A DNA stretch of 64,000 bases from JAZDOK01 sp043798715 (lineage in GTDB: Bacteria; Vulcanimicrobiota; JAZDOK01): NCBI GenBank assembly GCA_043798715.1, contig JAZDOK010000013.1:124001-188000 (forward strand). Direction: 5' to 3'. Shown piece by piece: positions 49,615 through 58,824 of this stretch (positions are counted from its first letter, which is position 1; every line of letters begins with the position of its first letter). Under the pieces are notes generated by a model. That model was given only the letters and a program-made list of their open reading frames with translations. It searched no databases and was not told the DNA's origin. The position numbers were made by a program, and so were the translations under genes.

Positions 49615-52600
49615 ATGGAAACAGGCACCCTCATAGCCTACTTCACGGAGCAAGATGATGCCCGCAGAGCTCTGCGGGAGCTTAAGACACGGGGCTTCCG
49701 CCGCGCCGCATTGGTGCATAAGAACGCGGACGGAACTGTCCGCATCAGGGACCCCTTCCTTAGGCTCCGCGCCTTTGGGGCGGTATTGGCCGCCATTTTA
49801 TTCGGGGGCCTCGCCTGCATTTCATCCCTGATCCTCCACTGGCCGGCTCCGACCGGAGGCCACTTTTTTCTGCCTTTTATCCTCGTGGGCGGGTTCATTG
49901 GAGCCCTCTGCGCCTGGCTCTTTCTACGGCGATCGAAGTACGGAGTCGCCGATAAACTGATTAAGAATCACGCGCGCTGGCTGGTGTCCGAGGAGACGGT
50001 CCTAATCCTTCAGGCGCCGATTGAAAAACTGCGGTTTTCCCTGCCGGTCCTTCGAGAATGCGGCGACATCCCGCCCTCGATCTTCGTTCTTCATCCAAAG
50101 CGCGAAAATCCGGACGGAGACGTGCGAAGGGCCGGGGTGCCGCTTTCTCCAAAGCAGATAAAGGAGCATGCCCGGCGCCTGGCCGCAGACCACGAAGCGA
50201 CCCCAAGGCCGCGGCGGAACACCGAACTTTTAATGCGGGTTGAAAACGCCCGCCAATGGATCCGCCAGGTCGCCTCGGACCTCTCCGAGGCCAGCCGGCT
50301 GGAACAGGGTACGCCCCCGACCGCTGAGTGGATTTTAGACAACGAGTACGTCATCGAGAGCAACGCCCGCGACGTTCAGATGAACCTTCCCCGTCGCTTT
50401 TACCAGGAGCTTCCGGTCCTCGCCAACGAGCCCTGCCGGGGTCTGCCGCGCATCTACGGCCTGGCGAAGGGACTCGTCTCCTGCGCGGAACTGCGTCTGG
50501 ACCGGGACAACATCTTATCTTATATCGATGCCTATCAACTTGGGCAGACACTCTCGATTGGCGAACTTTGGGCCGTCCCGCAGATGCTGCGCATCGCGTT
50601 GATTGAAAGCATCCGGGATCTCGCCACCGGTGCCCTGGGCGAGCTTCGGGAACGCGAGCTCGCCGACTTCTGGGCCAACAGGCTCATCACTGCCAACCGG
50701 CGGGATCCCAAACAACTCTTCTTTGTCCTGGCGGAACTGGCCGCAACCCAGACAAGCCCGACCCCTTATTTCGCGGCCCAACTGGTCGGACATCTGCACG
50801 ACGAAGAAGCCGCGTTGGTGCCGGTTCAGAGCTGGCTGGAGCGCACTTACCGAAAATCCCTGAGCGAACTGGCACTGCGCGAGCAAAACCGCCAGACGAA
50901 AGATCAGATATCTATAGGAAATGCCTTTGCCAGCCTGCGACAGCTCGCCCTTTTGGATTGGAGACAAACCTTCGAGGAGCTAAGCCGCGTGGAGGCCTTG
51001 CTCAGGCTGGATCCATCCGGCGTCTATCCCGGGATGGATTTCAATACGCGGGATCGGTGCCGCCGCGTGGTTGAAGAGCTTTCGCGCCGCTCCGGTTGGG
51101 CTGAAGATAAAGTCGCGCAGAAGGCTATAGAGCTGGCATCTAAAGGGGCGCGTGAATCGAAGGATGATGACCGGTTGCACCACGTCGGGACCTACCTTAT
51201 TGGGGAAGGAAGAAGCGAGCTTGCGCACCTTCTTAGCTCCCGCGAAGCGCCGCGTTTCCGCGCTCTCAAATGGATCTACCGCCACCATTCCGCCGTGTAC
51301 CTTCTCGGGCTCAGCCTCTTAACCGCTTCATTCATCCTGCTCATCGTCATGGCTGGTCTGCGAGGTAATCCGCCGGGTATCCGCATTTTGCTCTCCCTTC
51401 TTTTGCTGGTTCCCGTCAGCCAGCTGGCGCTTGAGATTTTGAATTACCTCGCCATGCGCCTCCTTCCGCCCCGGGCCCTTCCAAAGATGGATTTTGAGGT
51501 CTCCGGCATTCCGGACGCCTTTCGAACGCTGGTCGTCGTGCCCGTGCTGATAGGGAACACGGAGACCATTCGGGCGGAAGTGGAGAAATTGGAAATCCGC
51601 TACCTGGCCAACAAGGAAGATAACCTGCTCTTCAGCCTCTTCACAGATTACACCGATTCGGTTGAGGCGCATCGCGAGGACGACGAAAGACTGCTCAAGA
51701 CCGTGACGGAGAGTATCGAAGATCTAAACCGCCGCTATGGCGCCGGGCGTTTCTTCCTTTTTCACAGGGAGCGCGCCTGGAGTGAATCCGAGCAGAAATT
51801 CATCGGTTGGGAACGAAAACGCGGGAAGCTGGAAGAACTCAATCGCCTGATCGACGGAACGCGATCTTCCGATGCCGCCTGCCTGGTCTACGTAGGCGAC
51901 CCGGATCACCTGTCCAATGTGAGGTTCGTCATCACGCTGGACAGCGACACGCAGCTTCCTCTTAACACGGCCCGCAGGATGATCGAGACTTTGGCGCACC
52001 CTCTCAACAGGCCGCGCTTCGACGGTGCGGGCGGGATTCTGCCCGGCTCTTACACCATCATCCAGCCTCGCGTGAGCCCGACGCTCCCCAGCACGAGCGC
52101 CTCTCTTTTCAGCCGGCTCTTTGCGGACGCTGTCGGAATTGACCCTTACACCAAGGCTGTTTCCGACGTCCACCAGGATCTGGCCGGCGAAGGCTCCTAC
52201 CACGGCAAGGGCATCTACGATGTGCGCACCTTCAGCCGGATGCTGTCCGGGAGGTTTCCAGAAGAGTGGGTGCTGAGTCATGACTTGATTGAAGGCGCCC
52301 ACGTCCGGGTGGGCCTGGCCAGCGACATTGAACTCTATGATGAGTTTCCGCAGGGTTACCGGAGCTACTCCACCCGCCAGCATCGCTGGATTCGCGGGGA
52401 CTGGCAAATCGCGGATTGGATTTTGCCCGGGGTTCCTTTGCCTGGAGGAAAGCGAGGGCCAAACCCGCTCTCCGGCTTCGACCGCTGGAAAGTTTTCGAC
52501 AACCTGCGCCGGAGCCTGATCCCCCCGGCCAGCCTGGGCTTGCTCATCGTCTCCTGGCTCATTTCTCCCTGGATCGGCTGGATCTCCACGCTGGTGGTCG

Positions 52601-55600
52601 CCATGCAGCTCCTCTTCCAGCCTTTGGCGCAGCCCTTAACCATGGCGACCACCAGCCAGGGGTGGAGGAGCTTTTCTTTTCCGAAGGTAGCGCACGACCT
52701 GCTGAAGACGCTGGTTGATGCCGCCCTGCTTCCGCACCAGGCCTGGCTGGCCCTGGATGCAATAGTTCGGGTCTGGTATCGCCGCCATATCTCCCGCCGG
52801 GGGCTTCTCGAGTGGACTACGGCCCAGGCGACCCACGTGAGTGCCCCGCGGCGCCAGTCCCTGTTTGTGGTGTCTTTAAGCCTGGCGAGCCTGTTCAGCC
52901 TGATCGCGGGCTGGGCGGTGCAACGCTTCATGCCGGCCAGCATGGCGCTGGCCAGCCCCTGGCTCGTCTTATGGTTCCTCTCCCCCCTCATCGGCTGGCT
53001 CCTGAACCTTGGACCGCAGGCGAAGCACAGGCAATTAATGGCGCCCCAAAAGGATCTCGGGTTCCTGAAAAGAGTTGCGCGAAGAACCTGGCGCTATTTC
53101 TCGGACTTTGTCAATGAGGGCACGTCATGGCTCCCTCCCGATAACTACCAGGTTTCCCCGAACAACCAACTGGCGATGCGCACCAGTCCGACCAACATCG
53201 GCCTTTGGATGTTAAGCGCTCTTGCCGCACATGGTTTCGGGTATGTGACGGCGGACCAGGTCGTCGAAAAGCTGGCCCATACCATGGAGACGATTGGCCG
53301 CCTGGAGCGCCATGAGGGGCATCTTTTAAATTGGTACAATATCCAGACCCTGGCCCCCCTGGAACCCCGCTACGTGTCCTCCGTGGACAGTGGAAACCTG
53401 CTGGGCGCTCTCTGGTCGCTGGAGCATGGGCTGGAAAGCCTTATGATGAGGCCCGTCCTGGACGGGAAAGCCTTTGAAGGCCTGCGGGATACCGTGGAGG
53501 TCACAAAACAGGTCGCCGCCCAGGAAGGCGGCTCGGGTCTTTCCGCCCCCGCCCTCGACGCACTGATGCGCGAGTGTGAAAGCCCGCCGGATTGCCTCGC
53601 CGACGCGCTTCGCCTCCTGAGGCGGGCGGAGGGCGGCGCCAGGGCTCTGGCCGATGGGGCGCGTAAATCTGCCGGCGCTGAAACGGGAGCGGTTTACTGG
53701 GCCGGCCAGGTGGAGGCTCAGGTATCGGAATGGCTTAAGATCGCGGATCGCTATCTTTCCTGGATCGAAATCCTCGATGAAAAAAAGGAAGAGGAGCTGG
53801 CCCCCCTGGGTCCCGAGGCCCTGTCTGCCATACGCCAGGCTCTTTGCCACGCGCCTTCAATTCTTGATCTCGCCAACGGACGCGTCGGATGCATGGTGAT
53901 TCTCCAGGAGATTCGCAATTCGGCGTCCCCCGCCGCCGTCCCCCTCTTTGAATGGCTTGACCGCATCATTTCGGCCTTCGCCAAGGCTAAATGGATGGCC
54001 GGTGAAACCCTGGGTTCAAACGAGCGGCTCATCCGGGAGGTGCGCGATTTATCCGAATCCATGAATGTGCGCTTCCTTTACGAACCCGAACGACGGTTGT
54101 TCTCAATCGGCTACAACGTTTCCGAAGGTCGCCTGGATGGCTCCTGTTACGATCTTCTGGCGAGCGAGGCGCGGCTTGGAAGTTTCATCGCCATCGCCCG
54201 GGGCGATGTTCCGGTTGAGCACTGGTTCTCCATGAGTCGCGCCTACGGCGCAGTCGGCCGGCGCCGGGTGCTGCTCAGTTGGAGCGGGACCCTGTTTGAA
54301 TACCTGATGCCGCTCATTTTCCAGCGATCCCAGGAGAACTCTCTCCTGGATAAAGCGGCGAGGGAATCGGTGGAAATCAACATTGCCTACGGCCGCAAGC
54401 GCCGCGTGCCGTGGGGGATCTCGGAGTCCGCCTTTGGGGATCTTGATCTCAACAAGATCTATCAATACAAGGCCTTTGGCGTACCGGAGCTTGGATTGAA
54501 GCGCGGCCTGGAGGAAGAAGTTGTTGTTGCGCCCTATGCCACCCTGTTAGCCCTTTCCGTTGCGCCGGGGGAGACCATGCAGAACCTCAGGCGGCTGGCC
54601 GGCCTGGGGCTGCTTTCCGATTACGGCTATTACGAGGCGATTGACTTCAGCCGCCAGGCGGGCCGCGAGGGCGAGCGCGGGGTGATCGTGCAGGCCTACA
54701 TGGCCCATCATCAGGGCATGGGTTTCCTGTCACTGGCCAACTACTTGAACGGCAATCCCATCCAGCGCTTTTTTCATGCCGACGCGCGCGTACGCGCCGT
54801 TGAAGTGCTGCTCCATGAACGTATCCCGATTCTGTCTTCGCTGCACCATATCTCCACGCGCGAGAGCGGGTCTTTGCCGGAGGGCGCCGGCGAAGTCGCC
54901 CCATCGGTGAGCGCCTTCGACACCCCCCACACGAGCACGCCCAAAACCCAACTGCTTTGCAATGGACGCTATGGTTTGATGATCACGAACGCAGGCGGGG
55001 GATACAGCCGGTGGGGCAACTTTGAAATCACGCGCTGGAGGGCCGATCGGACGCGGGATTCGTGGGGAACCTTCTGCTACATCAATGAGGAAGACTCGGA
55101 TAAAATGTGGTCCAACACTTATCACCCGGTCGGCGGGAAACCTGAGGCCTACTCCGCCAACTTCGCGCTGGACCGTGCCGTGTTCCGGCGCTCCGATAAC
55201 GGCATTCAAACCGAAACGGAGGTCGTAGTTTCCCCGGAAGATGACGTTGAAATTCGGCGGATCACCCTGATCAACCAATCCGTTCGCACCCGGCGTTTCA
55301 GTCTCACGAGCTACGTTGAACTCTCGCTGGCGCCGCACAACGCAGACCTTCAGCACCCGGCTTTCAATAAGCTGTTCATCCAGACCGAGGCGGTGCCTGA
55401 ACTTCAGGCGCTCCTCGCTCATCGGCGATCCCGCGCGGAAGGCGACCCACCCATTTATGTCGCGCACCGCCTGACGCTTGAAAACCCGGGGGACGAGCCC
55501 TTGCAGTTCGAGACCGAGCGGCGCCGCTTCATCGGCCGGGGACGGACGCTCGCGAGCCCGATGGGGGCGATCCAGAAGCCCGGAAACAGCCAGGGCTTTG

Positions 55601-58600
55601 TCCTGGACCCCATTCTCAGCCTGCGCCAAAGCCTGACTTTAGGCCCCGGCCAGCGGGTCCAGGTTTCCCTGGTTCTGGCAGCCGGCGAAACACGCGAGCA
55701 GGTATTGAGGCTGATGGGTAAATACGGCGTGCCCCATGCAATCGATCGGGCGATGGATTTCGCCTCGGCTTCCGCCCAGCTTGAGCTGAGATTGCTTCGC
55801 ATCCAACCAGACGAAGCCCGCCGCTTTCAGCAGTTGGCCAGCCACCTGCTGTTTCCCAACCCGCTCTTGCGCCCTCCATCCGAGCGCATCGAAGAGAACC
55901 GCAAAGGCCAGGCCGGCTTGTGGGCTTATGGAATCTCGGGCGACCTGCCGATTGCCATGATCACCATCGGCGAGGCGCGGGATATAAGCCTGGTCCGTCA
56001 GATGCTCCAGGCGCATACCTATTGGCGAATGCACGGGTTGACGGCGGACCTGGTGATTTTGAACGAAGAGGCCGGCGGCTATGAGCAGCCGTTGCGTGAA
56101 CGGCTTGAGGGCCTGATCCAGGCGCATTCGACCTATACGGGGATGGATCAGCCCGGCGGGATTTTTCTGCGCAGGTCGAATCAAATTCCGAAGGAAGACC
56201 TGACGCTCCTCATGGCCGCGGCCAGCGTGGTGCTGGTGGCGGCCCGCGGTGCACTGCCCCAGCAACAGGGTGTGCCGGCAGAGGTTCCCGAGCTGTCGGA
56301 ACCCATTAAAAGGAAACGTGCTCCCCGGGAGCCTTCGGCATCGCTGCCTTTCATGGAGCTGCCCTACTTCAACAGCCTGGGCGGTTTCACTCCGGATGGG
56401 CGCGAATACGCGATCTATCTTGACTCCAACACCAACACGCCTGCGCCATGGGCGAATGTCATCGCCAACTCAACCTTCGGCACCCTGGTCAGCGAAACGG
56501 GCTCCGGCTTTACCTGGTACGGTAACAGCCAGCGCAACCGCCTGACGCAATGGTCGAACGACCCCGTCATGGATCCGCCGTCCGAGGCGGTGTACATACG
56601 GGACGAGGAGACAGGTGCCTGCTGGACGCCGACCCCGTCGCCCATCCGCGAAGAGACCGCCTACCGTGCCAGGCATGGGGCTGGGTACACGGTCTTTGAG
56701 CATAACAGTCACGGGATCGAGCAGGAGATGACGGTCTTCGTTCCCCTGGATGAGAAGGGGGGAGAGCCGATTAAACTTGAGAGGCTGCGCCTCAGGAACG
56801 ACTCTTCCCGGCGACGCAAACTGTCGGTGACGTATTATGTGGAGTGGACGCTGGGCGAGAACCGCGAGGGAACCCAGATGCACGTCGAGACCCAATGGGA
56901 TGACGAACTTAAGGCCCTGATCGCCCGGAATCGCTATCACCCCGAGTATGGGGATCGGTTGGCCTTCGCGGCCATGAGCCCGCCCCCGGAGTCTTACACC
57001 GGCGACCGCACGTCCTTTGTCGGGCGGAACGGCTCGATGGGAAACCCGGCGGCTATGGAGCGGATTGGGCTTTCACGGCGGACGGGGGCGGGGTTAGATC
57101 CGTGTGCGGCCCTTCAGGTGACTATTGAACTGGCTCCCGGCGAGACCTCCGAGATCACCTGCATGCTGGGACAGGCCGCTTCACTTGAGGAGGTTCACGA
57201 GCGTGTTCTGGCCTACCGGGAATCCCTGGTGATCGAAGCCGCTTTAAGCCGGACGAAAGCGTGGTGGGATGAACTTCTGGGCACGATCGAAGTGCATACC
57301 CCCGAGCTGGCAACGGACTTTCTTGTCAACCGCTGGCTCCTCTACCAGAGCCTGAGCTGCCGGATCTGGGGGCGTTCCGCTTTTTACCAATCCGGCGGCG
57401 CCTTCGGCTTTCGCGATCAGCTTCAGGATGTCATGGCCTTTCTCTACGCATCTCCCGCTCTGGCGCGCGAACACATCCTGCTTGCGGCAAGCCGTCAGTT
57501 CAGGGAGGGCGACGTCCAGCACTGGTGGCACCCGCCGGGCGGCGCAGGTGTCCGCACGCAGATTTCCGATGATCTCCTGTGGCTGCCCTACGTAGTTTCT
57601 CAATACGTGCGGGTCACCGGCGATGCGGACGTCCTGCGCACGGAGGTTCCTTTCCTCGACGGGCCTGCGATTAAGGCCGGAAAGCACGAGATGTTTTTCA
57701 CCCCGGAGGTCGCGCATGAAAAGGGCACGCTGTTTGAACACTGCCGGCGGGCCGTCTCGCACAGCATGACCTTTGGAGCCCATGGTTTGCCCTTGATGGG
57801 AACGGGGGACTGGAACGACGGGATGAACCTGGTGGGCGCCGGAGGCAAGGGGGAGAGCGTCTGGCTGGCTTGGTTCATGGTGGACGTGCTGACAGGGATG
57901 GCCGGTTTGTCGGATCTTCTGGGCCTGGCGGATCTCAGAGAGTTATATCTACAGGATAAAAAGGAACTGATTAAGCGCGTAGAGCTGGCTGGATGGGATG
58001 GGGAGTGGTATCTTCGGGCGATCAATGACTTAGGCACGCCGCTTGGTTCTTCGGCGAATGAAGAGGCGAAGATTGATTCCCTGCCCCAATCATGGGCCTG
58101 CCTGTCCGGAGGGGGTGCCTCAGATCGCACGGATAAGGCACTGGATTCGGCGTGGAAAAATCTCGTTTTAGAGGATGAAGGCCTGGCGCTTCTCTTTACG
58201 CCTCCATTTGACAGAACGGAGCCGTCACCCGGATACATCAAGGGGTATCCTCCGGGGGTGCGGGAGAACGGAGGCCGGTACACTCACGCCGCCCTGTGGT
58301 TTGCCATGGCCCTGGCACGCCGGGGGGACGGGACGCGGGCGGAGAAAATATTGCGCATCTTAAACCCGGTTGAGCGCGCGCGCGATTCGGAAACGGTGTG
58401 GCGCTATGGGCTTGAGCCCTATGTGGCCGCAGCCGATGTTTACCGTTTGCCCGGGCGGGCAGGCCAGGGCGGTTGGTCCTGGTATACCGGATCGGCGGCG
58501 TGGATGTACCGGGCCTGGGTTGAAGAAATCCTGGGTTTTAAGGTCCGCGGAGATCGTCTGCAGTTAAATCCGGTCATCCCCGGGTGGTGGAAAGGCTTTT

Positions 58601-58770
58601 CGCTTCGCTACCGCCACGGGGAGGCTCTCTACGAGATTGAGGTGGAAAATCCGGAAGGCTGCGAGCGGGGCGTGTCATGGGTGGAGATGGATGGCCGGCG
58701 TCTTGAGGATCAAGTGATCCCCCTTGAGCAGTCCCTGGTCAAGCATCGCATCCTCGTCCGCATGGGATAG
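49615..58770 (+). CDS. Cyclic beta-glucan synthase, NdvB/Cgs type (GT84-GH94)
   Basis: A 3051-aa inner-membrane enzyme that makes a cyclic glucan, probably beta-1,2-linked. Order: N-terminal membrane pair (about residues 43-105), helical region, second membrane pair (about 560-620), GT84 core with the DxD motif 'VITLDSDTQLP' (about 770) and 'RQHRWIRGDW' (QxxRW, about 921), further membrane helices (about 965-1130), glycoamylase-like domain ('YMAHHQGMGFL'), two GH94 N-terminal beta domains ('PKTQLLCNGRYGLMITNAGGG..RWG' and the second near 'FGTLVSETGSGFTWYGNSQ'), and a GH94 (beta/alpha)6 phosphorylase domain with 'MGTGDWNDGMNLVG' (about 2728) for ring-size control. Brucella Cgs is about 2870 aa. 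ATG 49615 follows AAGGACGGTAAT. Confidence 0.9.
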   Translation: METGTLIAYFTEQDDARRALRELKTRGFRRAALVHKNADGTVRIRDPFLRLRAFGAVLAAILFGGLACISSLILHWPAPTGGHFFLPFILVGGFIGALCAWLFLRRSKYGVADKLIKNHARWLVSEETVLILQAPIEKLRFSLPVLRECGDIPPSIFVLHPKRENPDGDVRRAGVPLSPKQIKEHARRLAADHEATPRPRRNTELLMRVENARQWIRQVASDLSEASRLEQGTPPTAEWILDNEYVIESNARDVQMNLPRRFYQELPVLANEPCRGLPRIYGLAKGLVSCAELRLDRDNILSYIDAYQLGQTLSIGELWAVPQMLRIALIESIRDLATGALGELRERELADFWANRLITANRRDPKQLFFVLAELAATQTSPTPYFAAQLVGHLHDEEAALVPVQSWLERTYRKSLSELALREQNRQTKDQISIGNAFASLRQLALLDWRQTFEELSRVEALLRLDPSGVYPGMDFNTRDRCRRVVEELSRRSGWAEDKVAQKAIELASKGARESKDDDRLHHVGTYLIGEGRSELAHLLSSREAPRFRALKWIYRHHSAVYLLGLSLLTASFILLIVMAGLRGNPPGIRILLSLLLLVPVSQLALEILNYLAMRLLPPRALPKMDFEVSGIPDAFRTLVVVPVLIGNTETIRAEVEKLEIRYLANKEDNLLFSLFTDYTDSVEAHREDDERLLKTVTESIEDLNRRYGAGRFFLFHRERAWSESEQKFIGWERKRGKLEELNRLIDGTRSSDAACLVYVGDPDHLSNVRFVITLDSDTQLPLNTARRMIETLAHPLNRPRFDGAGGILPGSYTIIQPRVSPTLPSTSASLFSRLFADAVGIDPYTKAVSDVHQDLAGEGSYHGKGIYDVRTFSRMLSGRFPEEWVLSHDLIEGAHVRVGLASDIELYDEFPQGYRSYSTRQHRWIRGDWQIADWILPGVPLPGGKRGPNPLSGFDRWKVFDNLRRSLIPPASLGLLIVSWLISPWIGWISTLVVAMQLLFQPLAQPLTMATTSQGWRSFSFPKVAHDLLKTLVDAALLPHQAWLALDAIVRVWYRRHISRRGLLEWTTAQATHVSAPRRQSLFVVSLSLASLFSLIAGWAVQRFMPASMALASPWLVLWFLSPLIGWLLNLGPQAKHRQLMAPQKDLGFLKRVARRTWRYFSDFVNEGTSWLPPDNYQVSPNNQLAMRTSPTNIGLWMLSALAAHGFGYVTADQVVEKLAHTMETIGRLERHEGHLLNWYNIQTLAPLEPRYVSSVDSGNLLGALWSLEHGLESLMMRPVLDGKAFEGLRDTVEVTKQVAAQEGGSGLSAPALDALMRECESPPDCLADALRLLRRAEGGARALADGARKSAGAETGAVYWAGQVEAQVSEWLKIADRYLSWIEILDEKKEEELAPLGPEALSAIRQALCHAPSILDLANGRVGCMVILQEIRNSASPAAVPLFEWLDRIISAFAKAKWMAGETLGSNERLIREVRDLSESMNVRFLYEPERRLFSIGYNVSEGRLDGSCYDLLASEARLGSFIAIARGDVPVEHWFSMSRAYGAVGRRRVLLSWSGTLFEYLMPLIFQRSQENSLLDKAARESVEINIAYGRKRRVPWGISESAFGDLDLNKIYQYKAFGVPELGLKRGLEEEVVVAPYATLLALSVAPGETMQNLRRLAGLGLLSDYGYYEAIDFSRQAGREGERGVIVQAYMAHHQGMGFLSLANYLNGNPIQRFFHADARVRAVEVLLHERIPILSSLHHISTRESGSLPEGAGEVAPSVSAFDTPHTSTPKTQLLCNGRYGLMITNAGGGYSRWGNFEITRWRADRTRDSWGTFCYINEEDSDKMWSNTYHPVGGKPEAYSANFALDRAVFRRSDNGIQTETEVVVSPEDDVEIRRITLINQSVRTRRFSLTSYVELSLAPHNADLQHPAFNKLFIQTEAVPELQALLAHRRSRAEGDPPIYVAHRLTLENPGDEPLQFETERRRFIGRGRTLASPMGAIQKPGNSQGFVLDPILSLRQSLTLGPGQRVQVSLVLAAGETREQVLRLMGKYGVPHAIDRAMDFASASAQLELRLLRIQPDEARRFQQLASHLLFPNPLLRPPSERIEENRKGQAGLWAYGISGDLPIAMITIGEARDISLVRQMLQAHTYWRMHGLTADLVILNEEAGGYEQPLRERLEGLIQAHSTYTGMDQPGGIFLRRSNQIPKEDLTLLMAAASVVLVAARGALPQQQGVPAEVPELSEPIKRKRAPREPSASLPFMELPYFNSLGGFTPDGREYAIYLDSNTNTPAPWANVIANSTFGTLVSETGSGFTWYGNSQRNRLTQWSNDPVMDPPSEAVYIRDEETGACWTPTPSPIREETAYRARHGAGYTVFEHNSHGIEQEMTVFVPLDEKGGEPIKLERLRLRNDSSRRRKLSVTYYVEWTLGENREGTQMHVETQWDDELKALIARNRYHPEYGDRLAFAAMSPPPESYTGDRTSFVGRNGSMGNPAAMERIGLSRRTGAGLDPCAALQVTIELAPGETSEITCMLGQAASLEEVHERVLAYRESLVIEAALSRTKAWWDELLGTIEVHTPELATDFLVNRWLLYQSLSCRIWGRSAFYQSGGAFGFRDQLQDVMAFLYASPALAREHILLAASRQFREGDVQHWWHPPGGAGVRTQISDDLLWLPYVVSQYVRVTGDADVLRTEVPFLDGPAIKAGKHEMFFTPEVAHEKGTLFEHCRRAVSHSMTFGAHGLPLMGTGDWNDGMNLVGAGGKGESVWLAWFMVDVLTGMAGLSDLLGLADLRELYLQDKKELIKRVELAGWDGEWYLRAINDLGTPLGSSANEEAKIDSLPQSWACLSGGGASDRTDKALDSAWKNLVLEDEGLALLFTPPFDRTEPSPGYIKGYPPGVRENGGRYTHAALWFAMALARRGDGTRAEKILRILNPVERARDSETVWRYGLEPYVAAADVYRLPGRAGQGGWSWYTGSAAWMYRAWVEEILGFKVRGDRLQLNPVIPGWWKGFSLRYRHGEALYEIEVENPEGCERGVSWVEMDGRRLEDQVIPLEQSLVKHRILVRMG

Positions 58771-58800
58771 TAGGGGCGAAAAATTTTTCGCCCCTACTAT
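58767..58800. repeat. Palindromic intergenic repeat, copy 3 (perfect)
   Basis: A 34-bp perfect palindrome with 17-bp arms (ATAGTAGGGGCGAAAAA and its complement). It covers the stop codon of the glucan synthase gene and lies between convergent genes, where it could act as a bidirectional terminator. Confidence 0.9.
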
Positions 58801-58824
58801 AGAACGCGGCGATACCGCTTCCCT

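Noticed and set aside
49420..49719. A 99-codon minus-strand frame before the glucan synthase
   Set aside because: It covers repeat C and the antisense of the glucan synthase start; no motif or RBS.
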